DNA of 64,000 nucleotides, from contig LR590083.2 in the NCBI GenBank assembly GCA_901457705.2, forward strand, positions 1,798,597 to 1,862,596, in the 5' to 3' direction. Below are positions 63,877-64,000 of this stretch, one piece after another. Position 1 is the first letter of the stretch. The number at the start of each line of letters is the position of its first letter. The notes beneath the pieces are model-generated. The model was not told where the DNA came from and ran no database searches. It saw nothing but the letters and a program-made list of their open reading frames with translations. The stretch is from Beijerinckiaceae bacterium RH AL1. GTDB lineage: Bacteria; Pseudomonadota; Alphaproteobacteria; Rhizobiales; Beijerinckiaceae. A program made the translations under genes and the position numbers.

Positions 63877-64000
63877 GGCCGGATCAGAGCCGGGTTCGCC
63901 GCGGCGCGCCGAGGAGACCGCATCGATTTGGTCCCGGCATACATTCGCTCCATTGTGGTGATCTGGTCGGCCGCTTGATTTCAGGTGCGGCGCGACCTGC

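Overview
The window is a 64 kb stretch of a high-G+C alphaproteobacterial chromosome, most likely from the order Hyphomicrobiales (Rhizobiales). The pointers are the dusB(nifR3)-ntrB-ntrC order, two MucR/Ros zinc-finger regulators, two BA14K-type secreted proteins, a SWIB-domain protein, a two-subunit methylmalonyl-CoA mutase of the kind seen in methylotroph-related families, and GTG/TTG starts with extensive gene overlap. It is almost entirely housekeeping chromosome. No prophage, transposase, integrase, CRISPR array or rRNA operon is visible.

Layout. 1-5.5 kb: the end of an MHS-type transporter, a secreted protein of unknown role, an isochorismatase-fold protein lacking its catalytic Cys, an RDD membrane protein, a methyltransferase, aat and an RluC-type pseudouridine synthase. 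5.6-10.3 kb: the nitrogen-control operon dusB-ntrB-ntrC (dusB is split by an apparent 1-base deletion) and a Gfa-like protein with an unusual tail. 10.3-14 kb: ppiD-trpE on the minus strand, then tRNA-Thr. 14.3-18.5 kb: mucR, the divergent oxyR/katA pair with an OxyR-like operator, and tandem BA14K genes. 18.7-23.7 kb: glyA-nrdR-ribD-ribE, queDE and a YbjQ-family gene. 23.7-29.5 kb: tRNA-Trp, a histidine phosphatase, a Nudix hydrolase, an SDR, recG, a DUF1194 protein and an acetyltransferase.

29.6-46.4 kb: gyrA, a hybrid histidine kinase, a GNAT, a transglutaminase-like protein, an M48 membrane protease, a GH3 glycosidase, SWIB, a polysaccharide-export lipoprotein, gyrB, a Lys/Pro-rich secreted protein and metK. 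metK has a strong palindrome upstream. 46.7-54.3 kb: tpiA-secG, the methylmalonyl-CoA mutase operon (small conserved protein, mutA, mutB) and a Pit phosphate transporter behind a PhoB-box-like repeat. 54.4-64 kb: a peptidoglycan-binding membrane protein with a PleC/DivJ-like kinase, sufE, a second mucR, a stand-alone protein made only of EF-G domains III-V, a 41-bp inverted repeat pair, queF, a secreted unknown, eno, a PRISE-type reductase and a CoA-binding protein.

Functional links: queD, queE and queF supply three queuosine-precursor steps (QueC is not here). oxyR/katA form a peroxide-response module. ntrBC is the nitrogen two-component system. The mutase operon handles methylmalonyl-CoA/succinyl-CoA exchange. 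The best candidate for something undescribed is the GTPase-less EF-G-like protein at 58437-59303. The altered active sites of the isochorismatase-like protein (Cys to Gly) and of QueD (Cys to Ser) come next.
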